DNA of 64,000 nucleotides from Cognatishimia maritima (lineage in GTDB: Bacteria > Pseudomonadota > Alphaproteobacteria > Rhodobacterales > Rhodobacteraceae). Below the pieces are notes generated by a model, which had not been told where the DNA came from, ran no database searches, and saw only the letters and a program-made list of their open reading frames with translations. The DNA lies in NCBI RefSeq assembly GCF_900129685.1, contig NZ_FQWM01000003.1, positions 1 through 64,000 on the forward strand, in the 5' to 3' direction. Made by a program: the position numbers and the translations under genes. Below, piece by piece: positions 33,761 through 43,479 of the stretch. Numbering within the stretch: position 1 is the stretch's first letter; every line of letters starts with the position of its first letter.

Positions 33761-35386
33761 TCAGATCGGGTCGACAATTGTAGGCCATGTTTTTCGGCTG
33801 GCCTGGATCGCTTCGACAATGCCTTTTCGCTTTTGTCGACGAATGATCTGTTCCCATTTCCCCTGAGCAGCATCCATTGCTTGCTTTGCAGTTTTCTGAC
33901 CAGTCAATGCAGCCTGAATTTCTTCGTCCAGCGCATTGTCCAATGCTGTTTGGCCCCCAAAATTGATACCTGGAACGGACCGCGCAACGGTGTAAGGAAT
34001 GGTCTCCATGGCATATTGTTGGTAGTTGGATGCAACCAATGGCTCATCGAAATTGGCTTGCTGCATTGGATCCAAATATCCGGTCGGGCTTGCCATGATG
34101 AGTGAAAAAGTCCTCGTAGAGCTTAGCCACTGAAGGAAGAGGTATGCGGCTTCAGCATTCTGTGAAGTTGAAGACACCCATCCGCTAATACTGTAGTGTA
34201 AGATCGAACGGCGGTTGATGTGGTCACCGTGCTTCCGACCAATCGGGTTGTGTGTCGCCATCAAGCCAGACGCGTTGGACTTTTTCGACCCGTCTGCTTT
34301 GTTGCCGTCGCCGAATTTTGCAATTGCAGTGTAAGTACAGATACTTGGTACTTGGAGATTCCATAATGATGACCAGCCTTCAACAAAAGTAAAGCTGAGC
34401 GCATCTGGCGGTGACCACTCCAAAGAACGCACGTGTTCTTCCGCACATTGGATCGCAAGATCTGTGTTGAGGTTTGGCTCTCCATCTTCCGTGAAGAAAT
34501 GATGATTCGGCGTATCCATCGAGGCAAGGCGCATATAGAAGGACGGAAGCCCCCAGAAGCGGCTCATCAAGATGCCGTTGCCATACATGGTTCCGTTGCC
34601 GAAGTCCTTACCCGTGAAGAACTTGGCGATTTCGTCGTGTTCTTTCCAGGTGTTGGGCGCAACCAATTCTCGTCCGACTTCACTTGCAAAAGCGTCCTGG
34701 ACTTCAGGCTTGTCGTAAATACCCTTCAGATAATACCAGGTGAGGAAATCCCCATCCAAGGCAATAGGATAGAACTTGTCGTTATACGTATAGAGCAGCT
34801 TCACGAGTTCCTGCGTTGGCAAGCCACGCTCAGGGTCACCCCAGTCGGGCTGATACTTTTCAACAAACTCGGAAACATCATAGGCACCACCTGACGCAAC
34901 CAAATCGCCTGTCGAATTCCAAGGCCCTGTGTAGATATCAAAAGATCCACCCGTCGTTGTGACGTCTTGAATAACTTTCTTGAAGATATCAGCCACCGGA
35001 GCGCCGACCATTTCAATCTCGACACCAGTTTCGCGGGTCCAAACATCTATCGGGGCAGTTGCGCCGTCGCGGAACGGCTGCTTGAGCTGATCAATTGTCC
35101 CTTCGGGCAACAGGATTCGGATCTTCTGCGGAGCATTGCCCGCTGCTTGCAGCGCTTTGATGCCTTCGATCGCCCGGCCTTCGGACATCTCGCCATTGTA
35201 TTGGAACCGCTCGGCTCCTTCAAAACCAGTTGGCCCTCCGGTCATGCCGGCGGCAAGGCCATCTGCAAAAACTGGCGTAGCAATGAAGTTGCCAAGGCCA
35301 CCCAGACCAGTTGCAGCAACAGCAGCAGTTGATGTCTGCAAAAATGCCCTTCTGGTGGGCTCTTGTTGTGATGTTTTGTCAGTCAT
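33761..35386 (-). CDS. Large extracellular solute-binding protein with Tat signal
   Basis: 541 residues, larger than usual sugar-binding proteins (about 420). N-terminus TRRAFLQTSTAAVAATGLGGLG is a twin-arginine signal, so it is exported folded. The body resembles family-1 binding proteins for sugars or polyols; its size matches the glycerol-binding GlpV-type proteins, but I see no diagnostic motif. First gene of the transporter, with 154 bases upstream, where a promoter could lie. Confidence 0.88.
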   Translation of the reverse strand: MTDKTSQQEPTRRAFLQTSTAAVAATGLGGLGNFIATPVFADGLAAGMTGGPTGFEGAERFQYNGEMSEGRAIEGIKALQAAGNAPQKIRILLPEGTIDQLKQPFRDGATAPIDVWTRETGVEIEMVGAPVADIFKKVIQDVTTTGGSFDIYTGPWNSTGDLVASGGAYDVSEFVEKYQPDWGDPERGLPTQELVKLLYTYNDKFYPIALDGDFLTWYYLKGIYDKPEVQDAFASEVGRELVAPNTWKEHDEIAKFFTGKDFGNGTMYGNGILMSRFWGLPSFYMRLASMDTPNHHFFTEDGEPNLNTDLAIQCAEEHVRSLEWSPPDALSFTFVEGWSSLWNLQVPSICTYTAIAKFGDGNKADGSKKSNASGLMATHNPIGRKHGDHINRRSILHYSISGWVSSTSQNAEAAYLFLQWLSSTRTFSLIMASPTGYLDPMQQANFDEPLVASNYQQYAMETIPYTVARSVPGINFGGQTALDNALDEEIQAALTGQKTAKQAMDAAQGKWEQIIRRQKRKGIVEAIQASRKTWPTIVDPI

Positions 35387-35540
35387 TTTTTGTCTAGCTC
35401 CCTATTATACAGGCAATCATGTCGCTCTGCGTTCTCTTGTCCCGCAATGATCCGCCTCGAAATACGTTCGGTATTTATCTACGCGTCTCGGCGCGGACTA
35501 TACGGCTGCAATCACTGAAATTTGCTTTCCAATTCTCCCC

Positions 35541-36941
35541 CTAAGCCGTTCTACTTGTGGAAAAGCTTGAGGCCTCTGCATCTTGCGAAACGTCGAGCAT
35601 TGATTGAACTCTGGTAAATTTTTCACGCGGTTTTCCGCGGCGAGCGCCTTCTTCGCGCTCCAGTGTGTCAATCCTTTCCCAACGGGAAAAATCAACGTAG
35701 TCCGTTGGAAGCTCCGACAATGATTTGATTAGCGCGTCACGGCGGCCGAGCTCCTCATCCTTGCGAGTCTCTGCTCTCAAGTCGTCCAAAACAGCAGATA
35801 CTGTGTCGACGCTACAGGCGCGATTGGTCCCAATAACGCCACTCGGGCCGCGCTTTATCCAACCGACCACGTACAATCCCGGAACAATCTCATCGCTCTC
35901 ATCTCTCACACGACCGTCAAGATGCGGGATCGTTGCAGAAGATTGATCAAACGGGACACCTGGGATTTTTGAGCCACGGTACCCAACACTCGACACTACC
36001 AGACCGGCCGGAATTGAAACTTCCTTTCCAGTAGGTTCGGCCTTTTGCACAAACGCGGGCCCCGAAAGTCGGGTTTCTTCAAAAAGGACTTCTTCGACGC
36101 GTTCTGTTCCCGCGATCTTTTTCGGAGACAGATTGAACCTGAAATGAACCCTTTTGGGCTTGCTAGACTCAGAACCCTCGACATCGAAATCGTTTAGGAT
36201 GCTTAGGTTTTTCTTCCGAACAAAATTTGCAGGTGCGCCAAGCTCTTCTGTCGATGCATCATTGAGTTCCAGTTCGTCTGGAATAACGATAGGCTGTGCA
36301 ACGTCAAGTTGACCAAATTCCCGGAGCTCTTTTAGTGTAAACTTGGCTTGTACAGGACCACGCCGCCCCACTAGATAGATGTCTTTGACTTTGCTTTTAG
36401 CCAAGACTTGCAAGGCATGATCGCAGATATCACTCTCGCTAAGCTCTTCCACGCTCTTTGCAAGTATCCTGCACACATCAAGTGCCACATTTCCATTGCC
36501 AATAATGACTGCCGTAGGATTTGAAAGATCTACTTCAAGATCTTGGAAATCAGGGTGACCGTTGTACCAGCCGACGAATTCTGGAGCCGAGAAGCTCCCA
36601 ACCAGATCCTCTCCAACAATTCCAAGTTTCCGTCCGGAATTGGCACCCGTAGCAACGATAACCGCGTCATAGGTCGCTCTCAGCTGCGCAACATCAATAT
36701 CTCTTCCTATTTCAACATTGCCGAAAAAAGAAAAGTTGGGGTCTTTCGCTATTTCTTCAAAAACAGAAATTACGGATTTCAGTTTCTGATGATCAGGAGC
36801 AACACCAAACCTTACCAAGCCAAATGGCACGGGCAGCCGCTCAAACATGTCGACACGGACACCCATCTCGGCCGCGAGTAACGCCTCCGCAGCAAAGAAT
36901 CCCGAAGGGCCACTTCCGATTATCGCAACATTATATGACAT
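35541..36941 (-). CDS. FprA/adrenodoxin-reductase-like ferredoxin-NADP reductase
   Basis: About 466 residues. FAD site VAIIGSGPSGFFAAEAL, then VPFGLVRFGVAPDHQKLKSV, NADP site AVIIGNGNVALDVCRIL and GRRGPVQAKFTLKEL, and the terminal GWIKRGPSGVIGTN. All are hallmarks of mitochondrial-type adrenodoxin reductases and mycobacterial FprA. Moves electrons between NADP(H) and ferredoxin. Start ATG 36939-36941 with GGGGAGGACTC upstream. Next to a transporter and a molybdoenzyme/ferredoxin pair, its natural partner is the 7Fe ferredoxin at 27164. Confidence 0.92.
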   Translation of the reverse strand: MSYNVAIIGSGPSGFFAAEALLAAEMGVRVDMFERLPVPFGLVRFGVAPDHQKLKSVISVFEEIAKDPNFSFFGNVEIGRDIDVAQLRATYDAVIVATGANSGRKLGIVGEDLVGSFSAPEFVGWYNGHPDFQDLEVDLSNPTAVIIGNGNVALDVCRILAKSVEELSESDICDHALQVLAKSKVKDIYLVGRRGPVQAKFTLKELREFGQLDVAQPIVIPDELELNDASTEELGAPANFVRKKNLSILNDFDVEGSESSKPKRVHFRFNLSPKKIAGTERVEEVLFEETRLSGPAFVQKAEPTGKEVSIPAGLVVSSVGYRGSKIPGVPFDQSSATIPHLDGRVRDESDEIVPGLYVVGWIKRGPSGVIGTNRACSVDTVSAVLDDLRAETRKDEELGRRDALIKSLSELPTDYVDFSRWERIDTLEREEGARRGKPREKFTRVQSMLDVSQDAEASSFSTSRTA

Positions 36942-37083
36942 GAGTCCTCCCCGCGTGCTGTTGTTAATGCGTTGCAAAAGAGTTGGACTTCCCAGCCCAT
37001 CCCTTTAGCCTGTTGGCACCTCTTGCAAGCATTCCAGTTCACAATCAGCCTCCGCAGAATTGAACGTTATTAAAACCAAACGC

Positions 37084-37425
37084 CTATTGGTCGCGTTGAG
37101 CAACGTAGACCATCAAGGCCGACGACTTTGTTGAGAAGGTTACGTTTGTATCCTTACCGAACTTCATCACGTCGCCAGCCACGAAGTCAGTCGAGTTACC
37201 CTGATCGTCGGCAACCGTGATTTCTCCTTCGAGAACCACTTTGAATTCATCAAATGCGTAGCTGTACGGAAGCGCTTCACCTTTTGACATTCGGAACATA
37301 CCGAGCGTGAGAGGATTCCCGCCGGAGTTAGCCGTAGCCACGTCTTTCCCCTGCGCGTTTTCGTTTGGGGCGGGCAGCGCCGGTATCTCACCAGTTGTCA
37401 CGCCTGCAATCTTTTCCACTTTCAT
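37084..37425 (-). CDS. EutQ-like cupin protein
   Basis: About 113 residues. A single cupin barrel (FDEFKVVLEGEITVADDQGN, FVAGDVMKFGKDTNVTF) of the EutQ/cupin_3 type. Members act as small metal-binding enzymes or sensors; its role here is unknown. Starts at ATG 37423-37425. First gene of the same-strand cluster that ends with the ferredoxin. Confidence 0.82.
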   Translation of the reverse strand: MKVEKIAGVTTGEIPALPAPNENAQGKDVATANSGGNPLTLGMFRMSKGEALPYSYAFDEFKVVLEGEITVADDQGNSTDFVAGDVMKFGKDTNVTFSTKSSALMVYVAQRDQ

Positions 37426-38207
37426 CGTACTATGTATCCCTACGTTATTACAAAGTTGGCTCTTCAAGGCTGGGACCCAAGGATCATCCGAAATGGAATA
37501 TGGTCAGCAGCCTCACATTCGCAGCTTATAGAGAACATCCGAATCTTGGTCCTGAAAAGGTCCAAGATGCAGCATTTTTATGGTGCCAATGTTTTTGCCC
37601 ACTGAGACCTGCTGCTCGGAGTATCCCTAAATTGTCCTGAGTCCGTGTCTTCTGTGCGTCGCTTCACACTCTGCTGAATCCATTAGAAAGAACGCGGATA
37701 TCGAGGAGCCTTTGCCGTCTTTTCCGTATTTCAAACAATGCCCATATTTTGCCTTTAAGCAGTCCTGGATGCCTAAAATATATGCTTATTGGCGATCTAC
37801 TTGATGGGTGCTCGAAGAAGCTGTTGCATCAATAATAGGTCAGTGTTCAACTTCATCGGAGAAGTCGCTTTTTTGACTTCGCAGCCAAGATTCTTCTCAT
37901 GCGGCTGCGCCTCGCTAGGCCGCTCACTATTCTGGAGCCTGCCTTCGCGGCACCAGGGGATTTTTCCCATTCCGTATTTGGCTCCATGAAAATCTACGTT
38001 TTTGGCTCTTCTCAAAACCAGATTCCCTTGCCTAAATTTGCAGCAGACGGGTTGCCAAACCTGAAACAGCCTCGCCCAAGCTATGCGGTTGAGGCTGTGA
38101 CGGGCTTGTTCGCGGCATACTGATACGTACGACGACGCATGCGATCTGAAGGCAAAACGTAGAAAACGACCAAATTACTTCGAAAAATTCCTGGAGGAGG
38201 AACTAAG
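37426..38207. other. Divergent promoter region plus unidentified filler
   Basis: 782 bases between the cupin and the aldehyde dehydrogenase. No supported gene. A GAAGTC/GACTTC hairpin with a T-rich loop lies near 37861-37880. The region is unusually long for a divergent promoter and may hide degraded IS ends, which I could not identify. Confidence 0.4.
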
Positions 38208-39695
38208 ATGAACATGATGGAGAAAGTTACTTCGGAGGTGCGCGGGTTTTTGGCATCTCCACTAAAACTGGCAATCGGCGGCAAACAGGTCGATGCGAAA
38301 TCTAGCGGTACTTTCCGGACTTTTGACCCAGGCACGGGTGAGCCCATTGCAACACTTGCCGATGGCGGCGCTGAAGATATTGATATTGCCGTCAAGGCGG
38401 CCCGAGAGGCATTCAATAAGTCGGGCTGGGCAACCATGCCGTCAAAAGACCGTGCGAAGATTATCAACAAGTTGGCGGATCTAATTGAGCGTGACACAGC
38501 CATTCTTGGTGAACTCGAATCCAAGGATGTAGGCAAGCCGAGAGAACAGGCCCTCGCCTTTGACATTCCTCATACTGTCGGCACCTTCCGCTACTATGCT
38601 GATCTGAGTGCAGAAATTGAACCTCGCGTGCCATTTAACGTCGAGGGCAGCGACGCTTGGTCGGTACGCCTCCCCTATGGTGTCTGTGGATTCATCTTCC
38701 CATGGAACTTCCCGTTCTTGCTGTTGGGTTGGGGCGTCGCGCCTGCACTTGCAGCTGGCAATACTGTTGTCATCAAACCCGCAGAAGAAACGCCTCTGAC
38801 GGCACTATACTTCGCGAAATTGGCAGCTGAAGCTGGTGTCCCTGACGGCGTAGTGAACGTGGTCACCGGCGGCGGTGCGACAGCGGGTGCAGCTCTTGCT
38901 AAGCACCCAGACATCAACCGCATGTCATTCACTGGTTCACCAGAGGTAGGTAAAATGGTTGCAGAGGCCTGTGCCAGCAATCTCACACCGGCCAAGCTGG
39001 AACTTGGTGGCAAAGGTGCCGCAGTAGTCTTTGATGACGTCGACGTAGATCAGGCTGCAAAAGGTTTGGTTGGCGCCATTACTCTGAATGCGGGTCAGGT
39101 ATGCTGCACTGCTTCTCGCTGGCTTGTTCATGAAAACATTGCTGAAGAGTTCATCAATAAAGCTGTTGCAGAAATGAAAGGGATGAAGATCGGCTATGGT
39201 GGCGAAGAAGCTTCCCAAATCGGCCCTGTCGTCAGCGAAAAACAGCGAAGCCGGGTCCTCGGCTATCTTGAACGCGCAGCAAAAGAAGGTGCTGAAATCT
39301 ACCTTGCTGGCGGTGAAGAGAAAGTTCCTGGTCACGACGGCTTCTACATCAAGCCGGCCCTCTTAGGTGGTTCACCCGAGAATATTGCTGCCCGTGAGGA
39401 AATCTTCGGACCGGTCGCATATATCATGACCTTCAAGGACGAAGACGAAGCTATTGAATTGGTTAACAGTAGCCCGTACGGACTTGCAAACAGCGTCTGG
39501 ACGACTGATCTAGACCGCGCGAAGCGCGTGTCCGAGAAACTTGTCGCTGGTAACTCTTGGATCAACGGCCACAACCTCTTCAACCATGGCGTTTCTTACG
39601 GCGGTTGTAACCTCAGCGGATGTGGCGGCGGTGTGCTCGGCGCCGACACTCTTGAAGACTACTACCGTCGTCAATCAGTTGTTCGCCCTCTCTAG
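38208..39695 (+). CDS. Aldehyde dehydrogenase (BetB-like)
   Basis: 495 residues. The NAD(P)-binding segment (FPWNFPFLLLGWGVAPALAAGNTVVIKP), FTGSPEVGK, general base Glu265 in LELGGKG and the nucleophile region GQVCCTASR (Cys299) are all present. It oxidises an aldehyde to an acid. The ribosome site GGAGGAGGAACTAAG is excellent. Divergent from the cupin-to-ferredoxin cluster and probably co-regulated, so it may remove the aldehyde formed in that pathway. Closest by motif to betaine-aldehyde-type enzymes. Confidence 0.93.
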   Translation: MNMMEKVTSEVRGFLASPLKLAIGGKQVDAKSSGTFRTFDPGTGEPIATLADGGAEDIDIAVKAAREAFNKSGWATMPSKDRAKIINKLADLIERDTAILGELESKDVGKPREQALAFDIPHTVGTFRYYADLSAEIEPRVPFNVEGSDAWSVRLPYGVCGFIFPWNFPFLLLGWGVAPALAAGNTVVIKPAEETPLTALYFAKLAAEAGVPDGVVNVVTGGGATAGAALAKHPDINRMSFTGSPEVGKMVAEACASNLTPAKLELGGKGAAVVFDDVDVDQAAKGLVGAITLNAGQVCCTASRWLVHENIAEEFINKAVAEMKGMKIGYGGEEASQIGPVVSEKQRSRVLGYLERAAKEGAEIYLAGGEEKVPGHDGFYIKPALLGGSPENIAAREEIFGPVAYIMTFKDEDEAIELVNSSPYGLANSVWTTDLDRAKRVSEKLVAGNSWINGHNLFNHGVSYGGCNLSGCGGGVLGADTLEDYYRRQSVVRPL

Positions 39696-39725
39696 AGCCG
39701 CTCAAAAATAGGGACCCATCTAATA

Positions 39726-39766
39726 CCATGGCCAGTAATAGCCTGCTGCTATTTAACTGGCCATGG
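39726..39766 (+). terminator. Strong hairpin after the aldehyde dehydrogenase
   Basis: CCATGGCCAGT pairs with ACTGGCCATGG, and inside it AATAGC pairs with GCTATT, about 30 bases past the stop. A short T run follows only 20 bases later, so it is a probable terminator or 3' stabiliser. It also contains an NcoI-type palindrome at each foot. Confidence 0.6.
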
Positions 39767-39788
39767 CTCGTCAGGAAGATATGCTTTT

Positions 39789-41067
39789 TGGACCTGTCCC
39801 GTTTCTGTGCCGCTCCAAATGCTCGTTTAAGCCACTTTCCGTTCGAAAGCGACCGGGCTTTTCCAGCCCAGTGCTAAGTGCCTGCGGCGCGGATTTTAGA
39901 AGCCGTTGATGTACTGGAAGATGGCCAACTCAGATTCTCTACGCGTCTGCGATGACGGTCTCCAAATCAGCTCAGCTTTGATCGTTTTGAAGAACGTCTC
40001 GACGGCGGAGTTGTCATAGCAGTTGCCCTTGCCGCTCATCGACCCCTGGACTCCATGCTGACGCAGCAGCTTCTGGTCGTCGTGAGAGCAGTATTGGCTG
40101 GCTGCCACGGTCGGTGTGGTGGATGCAGCCCTTGGGAGGCTGACGGAGTGCCACGGCCATTTTCAAAGCCCTTATCGCAAGATTACGTTTCATCCGATTG
40201 CTGACTGCCCAGCCAATCACCCGCCGTGAATGCAAATCCAAAATCACCGCGAGGTACAGCCATCCTTCTCGGGTCCACACATAGCTGATGTCGCCCGCCC
40301 ATTTCTGGTTCTGGCGGTCGGCGCGGAAGTCTCGGTTCAACAGGTTAGGTGCGATGTTGAAAGCATGGTTGCTATCGGTCGTCACCTTGTATCTCCTCGA
40401 CCTTTCAACGCGAATGCCATTCTCACGCATCAGTCGACCGACACGGCGATGGCCAATGTTCAGGCCCATCTCCTTCAACTCTTCGGTCATCCGTGGCCGA
40501 CCATAGCTGCCCAGGCTGAGACGGGATTGCTCCTTGATATGCGCCAGAACGATCATTTCGGTCCGCTGCCTTTGACTGGCTGGACGGTGACGATAGGCAC
40601 GCAGGCGACGTTCGCTGACATCCAGAACCTTGCAAAGGCGGTTGGTCGGGAATTCGCGGCCATGCTCTTCAATGAACCGGAACCTCATGGCTTTTGGCTC
40701 GCGAAGAAGGCCGCGGCCTTTTTTAGAATATCCCTCTTGCTGCGGGAAAACAGTCCCCCAGACTGTTTCCTGATCCTTGCAAGTCCTTCAGGATACGGTT
40801 CTCGCGCCGAAGCCGTTCAGTTTCGCGGGCGAGGTCCAAGTCTTTGTCGGACACAACATCAGTGTCGCGGTGCGCCGTAATCCATTTGTTTAGCGTCGAT
40901 AGGCCGACGCCCAAATCCGATGCCACCTGCTTCCTTGTCAGCCCACTGGCCAGCGCGATACGCACCGCATCAGCCCGGAATTCGTCCGTCCGTTTCAGTC
41001 CCATAGTTCATCTCCTTTGCTGCAATAAATGCTATCAAAGGAGCAGCATCAAACAGCGACAGGTCCA
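39789..41067 (-). mobile_element. Decayed IS3-family element (1.28 kb) with TTT flanks
   Basis: Imperfect inverted ends (TGGACCTGTCCCGTTTCTG at the left; TGGACCTGTCGCTGTTTGA reading in from the right) flanked by TTT on both sides, a likely 3-base duplication. OrfA (ATG at 41004) has TDEFRADAVRIALASGLTRKQ but shifts frame after NRILKDLQ. OrfB has WAGDISYVWTREGWLYLAV, GKGNCYDNSAVETFF and more, but shifts frame near 40090 and has a stop in place of the Tyr in INGFYNP. Not mobile by itself. Confidence 0.85.
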
Positions 41068-41141
41068 TTTGTTAGATCCAAATTGAACGGCAATACTAAT
41101 TTATTGTGACAGATTTCGCTCTTGCTTTTGAAGTAGCAAAC

Positions 41142-42373
41142 TGAGCCGCTCCCCTTGTTCGGACCACCCGGCTAGAGATTTTCCAGGGGTTGGGGCTCAG
41201 GGTGCTTGTTGCGTTTCTGAGCCATTCATCAGCGAGATCGGCGGGTTGTTTCCGATTGCGCTGTGAGGACGCACTTAGTAGTAGTCCCTACGCCACTCCT
41301 CCATTTTTGACCGGGCGTGGTCAAGGCTCATGAATCAGTGCGGGTTCAGACATTCTGCTCGGAACTTGCCGTTGAAGCTTTCGATGAAGGCGTTATCTGT
41401 CGGTTTGCCTGGCCGAGAGAAGTCCAGAACGACGCCACGCTGGTAGGCCCAAAGATCCAGGTCACGCGAGACGAACTCCGATCCCTGATCGACACGAATG
41501 GACTTGGGATCCGACCTTGCCGCATATTCGCTCAAGCATCTGGACAACATCTTCGCCTCGGTAGCTGAACCTCGGATCAGTCGCAGGCGAGAACCGCGAG
41601 AAGGTGTCCACGATGGTCAGCACGCGGATTTTGCGGCCTGTGACCAGTTGATCGTGCACAAAGTCCATTGCCCAAGTCTCATTGCTTTGAGTTGCTTCCA
41701 CACGATCCTCCCGGAGCTTGGCTTTGACCCGGCGTTTCGGCGTTTTGTTCCGCAGTTGCCGGCCCATTTCGTTGTAGAGACGTAGACACGCTTGGCATTC
41801 ACCAGCCACCCTTCGCGCCCCAACAGGACGTGGGTGCGCCTGTAGCCATAGCGCACAAACGTCTCTGAAATCTCTTTGATACGGTTTTTGAGTTCGGCCT
41901 GCTCGTCGCCGTGTGCCTTGTAATGGTAGGTCGAGCGATGTGCCCGCAACACGCCACAGGCACGCCGGATGCTGACGCCCCAAACGGCGCGGAGATCATC
42001 GACCAGTTCTCGGCGACGGGCAGGACTCAGAGCTTTCGTTTGATAACGTCCTGCAACACTGCCTTATCCAAAGAAAGGTCAGCCACCAGACGCTTCAACC
42101 CCGGGTTCTCCTCATCCAACATCTTGAGACGTTTCATCTCAGAAGACATCAGCCCGCCATACTACTTGCGCCAGTTATAAAACGTGGCTTCCGCAATCCC
42201 GGTCTTGCGGCAAACCTCAGCAATGCTCGTGCCCTCCTCGACTTGCTTCAACACAAACGCGATTTGCGCTTCCGTAAACTTGCTCTTCTTCATGGAACTC
42301 TCCTTCTCCCACTCTCGGGATCATAATTGAAAAATTCCAGCTCAGAACGGTCCAGATTGCGGGCAGCAGGTCA
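41142..42373 (-). mobile_element. Decayed IS407-like IS3-family element
   Basis: Inverted ends resemble each other (TGAGCCGCTCCCCTTGTTC and TGACCTGCTGCCCGCAATC). OrfA starts at 42293 (KKSKFTEAQIAFVLKQVEEG, EATFYNWRK) and has a stop exactly where WRK-K-YGG is expected. OrfB blocks VRYGYRRTHVLLGREGW, NETWAMDFVHDQL, IRVDQGSEFVSRDLDLWAY and KPTDNAFIESFNGKFRAECLN are spread over shifted frames. Typical of the IS407 branch; dead. Confidence 0.82.
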
Positions 42374-42599
42374 TAGCAGCGGGCATTTAATCAGCGTTAA
42401 AGGAATACGGTCAGTGATCTATGCCGGTTTCGCGATCAGTGGATGCTTAGCTTGATAAAACAAGTTCTCGAAACCGAAACTGAATTCGGCTACGTTTAGC
42501 AACAAATAGGCACCGCTGTGATGTTCATAGCCCGAAGCTCTGTAGAAACTGCTCGCATTCGGCGCCGATAGCAAAATACACGGAAAGACCTAGCGCTAA

Positions 42600-43395
42600 G
42601 GGCGGCGGCTTTGCACGGTCCGTGTGGAGAATGCCAGATCGGCAGTTCAACAGACCGTCCGATCTTTTCGGGATTTGGGTGCCGCGCTCCTGGAAGCCAA
42701 AGAGGACGGCACATCTTTGGAAAAGCCGTCGAAGGCAGTCTGAGCTGGGAGCATCTGCCTGATCTGGCCGCCATTGCCGCGAGATTGTCTGATACGTTGT
42801 CGTCAGATCCGATTGCGCACGTCTTTCAGGGGCACAATAGATTCAGGCGCTCTATCCGGCGAATGCTGTGCCTTCTGAATGTAGAAGGTGCCAATATAGC
42901 CTTGCCTCTCATAGAGGCGACGGCGTTGATCCAGAGCGGTACGAGGCATGACCAACCAAGGGATTTCCTACGTCGGACATCCACACGGCATCGGCATTTG
43001 GACAATCAAGAAACCGGAGGCAGGCGTCTTTGGGAAGTGGCAGCGTGTTTTCATCTGCGGGACGCTTTTCGGTCGGGCGATATGTGGCTGAAGCAATTCA
43101 GGCGCTTTGGGTATCTAAATCGGGTGTTGGTCGTCCAGGCGGCGAGGCGGCGGAGAATGTTCAGCTGTCCGTGCCGCTTGATCCGGATACATGGCTGGCA
43201 GATCGGCACGCTCAGATGGTGATCGGGCTGCAATAACCGTCGAAGGCTGCGAAAATGGCGGTATTCCGGGCGGCGCTATCAAGGATGGCGTTCTCAGCTT
43301 GAGCTGCTTGCCAATGAGAACACCTTCCGACGCAGCCGATCCCTTGTTCAAACTTCACAAACGTATTCCAGATACGCGGAGCTACAAAGAGTGAC
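42600..43395 (+). pseudogene. Tn3-family transposase, internal fragment
   Basis: Reads IRRMLCLLNVEGANIALPLIEA, RDFLRRTSTRHRHLDNQE, LWEVAACFHLRDAFRSGDMWL, then in shifted frames SVPLDPDTWLADRHAQM and ENGGIPGGAIKDGVLSLSCL. These match the central part of Tn3-type transposases in order. Both ends and several frames are lost, and no 38-base Tn3 ends were seen nearby. 42374-42600 holds nothing I can name. Confidence 0.7.
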
Positions 43396-43479
43396 GCGCG
43401 CCGCCACGCTGATTAACTAAAATACATCGACTCAACGATTTCTGACTATGAAGGAATTTTGCGTGCGCGGCATCACCGC

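Noticed and set aside
39789-42373. A composite transposon bounded by the two IS3-family elements
   Set aside because: The two elements belong to different groups, lie side by side with nothing between them and are both decayed.
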